From Zygaena filipendulae (Eukaryota; Arthropoda; Insecta; Lepidoptera; Zygaenidae), in NCBI GenBank assembly GCA_907165275.2, contig OU015671.1, positions 9,145,001-9,209,000 on the forward strand: DNA of 64,000 nucleotides. The letters run 5' to 3'. The notes beneath the pieces are model-generated. The model searched no databases. It was given only the letters and a program-made list of their open reading frames with translations, and was not told the origin of the DNA. The translations under genes were made by a program, and so were the position numbers. Position 1 is the stretch's first letter. Each line of letters opens with the position of its first letter. Of the stretch, positions 61,999 through 64,000 are shown piece after piece.

Positions 61999-62579
61999 GT
62001 TAGTAAAGTGTTATTTCCTAAAGTGTTTTAAAATGTTTTCTAAAAATCTGCCATGATAGTAGTTAAATTCTAGCCTGGAGGTTGTCCGTGGGTCAACACG
62101 ATGGCAAAATCACTGTTCTATGCTTAGAGGGTAACCGTGGGTTATCACAAAGCAAAAATATGAACAAAAATAACTACCTACTTAGTGCAGATTATAATTT
62201 TGATCATGAACTATGATTAAAATTTAAACAAGAGGTTGGCCGTGGGTCAGCACGATGTTTAATTTTCATGCTTAGATGGTAACCGTGGGTTATTACAAAA
62301 GCAAATACACCTGGAGGTTGATCGAGGATCAACACGATGGTACTAATAATATGCTTAAAGGCTAACCGTGGGTTATTCTAAAGCAATATTCACCTAAACT
62401 ATGGATCATAAAGTTATAAAATTAATAATAATTTAAACACTAAACTCGGTAACTCCTACTCGTTTATTTTATTTATCATTGCTCTTTTTCACAATTACCC
62501 TCGAAATATTTTTATTTGAAAAAATATTTTATTAGTTACTTTCTTGGCTGCTCAGTAACGTCTCTCGTTTTATTTTTAG
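61999..62579 (+). other. Predicted spliceosomal intron of the DIRS-like element
   Basis: 581 bp, GT...AG: donor GTTAGT, acceptor TTTTATTTTTAG with a good pyrimidine tract. It joins two frames in phase that are otherwise separated by stops. Introns have been reported in some DIRS elements. Confidence 0.6.
62075..62392 (+). repeat. Intronic repeats of about 80 bp with paired mini-hairpins
   Basis: Three units: 62075 to about 62155, about 62231-62310, and 62311-62392, the last two in direct tandem. Each has a first hairpin (GTTGNCC-GTG-GGTCAAC type), then ATGCTTA, then a second hairpin (GTAACC-GTG-GGTTAT type). In unit 3 the first hairpin reads GTTGATC-GAG-GATCAAC, keeping perfect pairing despite changes on both sides. 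Confidence 0.75.
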
Positions 62580-63502
62580 ATAACGAGTCGCAAGTAGCCT
62601 TCGATGATTCGATACCCTTGGAAGGTTCAATGAAAAACATTCAAGAAAGTCTGGCACCTGAGCAGACACCAGATGGAGGCTCTCAGGAATCAACGCCACT
62701 TCCAGAGCTTGATCCGGACATATTGACAGCCCTTGGGGAAATAACCGAAGATACGCCTACATTCGGTGAAAAGATTCATGATAACCTATCAAAACTTTGG
62801 CTCCCCATACTCCGCAAAGGGATTGAAAAAGAAGCCAAAGATAAACTGATGAAGCAGTATCAGATCCCAGAAAATTGCACCCTTTTGCAAGCGCCGAAGC
62901 TCAACCCTGAAATAGCTGCTACGATTTCAGATGTTACCAGAAACAAAGATAAACGAGTTGAGAGCGCTCAGCAACAGCTAGGGCTCGGCATTACCGCTCT
63001 CAACAAAGGGTTGTCATTGCTCCTTGAGAATGACACAGATAAGGTGAAAGCTATTAAGTTTTTAAGCGACAGTAGTCGACTCTTATGCGACCTTCACCAC
63101 GTCGAGACGGAAGTTCGGAAGAAGTTTATGACGCCTGGCCTTGACAAGGCTTTCTTGAACCTGATTCAGGATGTTGATAGGGATGACACCCTATTCGGAC
63201 AAAAACTTTCTGAGAAAATTAAGGCCTCAAAAGTTATCGAAAAGCAGGGCCTGCAAATCAAAAAGTTGGCTCCAGCTAAGACACCAGCGTCTTGTGCCCA
63301 ACCGTCAACCAGTAGAGTCCGGTCTCAGGTAAACTGGTCCGGCCCCTCTCGATATCCTTCGAACAGGGGGGGGCGGGGCGGTTACAGGAAGACAGGTCCA
63401 GCCGGTCGCAAAGCTTTTCAAGCGTCAACGACGAAGCAATCCTCGTCAACGCAGCCTCAACAGAACCAGACCAAGTCACGTGCTCCGGCCCAACAACGTT
63501 AG
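62580..63502 (+). CDS. DIRS gag-like protein, exon 2
   Basis: It continues in phase from exon 1 (DNESQVAFDDSIPLEG), for a spliced product of about 349 residues. The conserved block runs from PTFGEKIHDNLSKLWLPIL through IPENCTLLQAPKLNPEI and QQQLGLGITALNKGLSLLL, a pattern I associate with ORF1 of DIRS-like elements. The C-terminus is rich in Gly/Arg/Gln/Ser (RYPSNRGGRGGYRKTG), suited to RNA binding. The frame is also open upstream to 62516 without splicing, but only through a TTG. It overlaps the reverse transcriptase frame for its last 187 bases. Confidence 0.7.
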
Positions 63503-64000
63503 AGGTACATGCTGGTCGTATACATTTATTTTATGATTGTTGGCTAAAAATAACTGAAAATCAGTTAGTTCTTAACTGGATTCAGGAAGGGTTCCATTTA
63601 CCATTTTGCAGTAGGGTAACACAAAATCATATCCCTTCTAATAAGTTGTCATGTCATGAGGAAGCCGATATGGTAGTAGCAATTTCTAAGCTGCTAAGCT
63701 TAGGCGCAGTGTCGGTCTGCGAACGCGCAGAAGGGGACTTTCTATCTAGTATATTTTTGACTCCAAAGCCCAATGGTGGAAAGCGCTTTATTTTAAATTT
63801 AAAACCACTCAACAAGTTCATTGAAAACTCGCATTTTAAAATGGAAGACCATAGGGTCGCATCAAAATTAATCCCAAAGGGCGGCTATCTGGCCACTATA
63901 GACCTCAAAGAAGCCTATTTTTCGGTACCAATTTACAAAGCACATAAAAAATACCTACGGTTTATTTTTAACAATACTGTTTATGAATTTAATGCTGTGC
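63316..64000 (+). CDS. DIRS reverse transcriptase, N-terminal part (cut by window edge)
   Basis: Open in the frame one base behind gag from 63316 to the end. Recognisable sequence starts at about 63502 (EVHAGRIHLFYDCWLKIT, VLNWIQEGFHLPF). RT motifs follow: FLTPKPNGGKRFILNLK (about 63748-63798), HFKMED, the catalytic-aspartate motif ATIDLKEAYFSVPI (about 63892-63933) and KKYLRF. There is no ATG before the conserved part, so it is probably made by frameshifting from gag or by internal initiation. A run of eight G at 63366-63373 reads G GGG GGG in the gag frame and is a candidate slip point. Confidence 0.8.

Larger units (their letters stand above)
61589..64000 (+). mobile_element. DIRS-order (tyrosine recombinase) retrotransposon, left part
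   Basis: The left edge is set by the abrupt end of MITE A copy 4. A gag-like gene in two predicted exons is followed by an overlapping reverse transcriptase frame with the PNGGKRFILNLK and TIDLKEAYFSVPI motifs characteristic of DIRS elements. RNase H, methyltransferase and tyrosine recombinase, usual in the group, would lie beyond the window. No integrase or protease is expected or seen. All visible frames are open, so the element is young. Confidence 0.8.

Overview
The window reads as a stretch of lepidopteran (moth or butterfly) nuclear DNA that is almost entirely mobile elements. The evidence is the AT-rich background, a Mag-type Ty3/gypsy element with very short LTRs, a lepidopteran-style tRNA-SINE fragment, and more than forty copies of a short Helitron-like repeat (the kind described as LEP1 in Lepidoptera) that ends in a CCGCGG hairpin followed by CTAG. 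No host gene could be identified with confidence. Two unrecognised open frames near 45.1 kb and 48.8 kb are the only non-transposon coding candidates, and both are weak.

Layout. 1-9.7 kb is a mosaic of Helitron-like copies, miniature inverted-repeat elements (MITEs, called families A to L here) and one 0.5 kb degenerate minisatellite. 9766-17318 is a structurally intact Ty3/gypsy retrotransposon: two 800-bp LTRs that look identical by eye, a 4-bp target duplication, a primer site, gag, pol, and an A-AAA-AAC slippery heptamer directly before the gag stop. 17.4-52.3 kb is again MITEs, Helitron-like copies, foldbacks, microsatellite-tailed short insertions and a 0.3 kb tandem duplication. 52298-57317 is a second full-length retrotransposon on the minus strand, a Mag-like element with 112-bp LTRs and one fused gag-pol frame, inserted inside a MITE copy. 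57.3-61.6 kb holds a SINE fragment, two head-to-tail Helitron-like copies and an internally deleted mariner-type transposon. From about 61589 to the window edge lies the left part of a DIRS-order (tyrosine-recombinase) retrotransposon. It has a predicted spliced gag-like gene and an overlapping reverse transcriptase frame cut off at 64000.

What is most informative is the nesting. Several insertions can be read against an uninterrupted copy elsewhere in the same window, which gives exact element ends and target duplications: the Helitron-like copy at 38100-38409, the 151-bp insert at 50762-50912, the microsatellite-tailed inserts at 8662-8736 and 57956-58000, the Mag element, and the DIRS-like element inside MITE A. 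The DIRS intron carries about 80-bp repeats whose short hairpins keep pairing through sequence change. One MITE family carries the perfect CRE/ATF palindrome TGACGTCA, once or twice per copy. All identity statements were made by reading the sequence, not by computed alignment.
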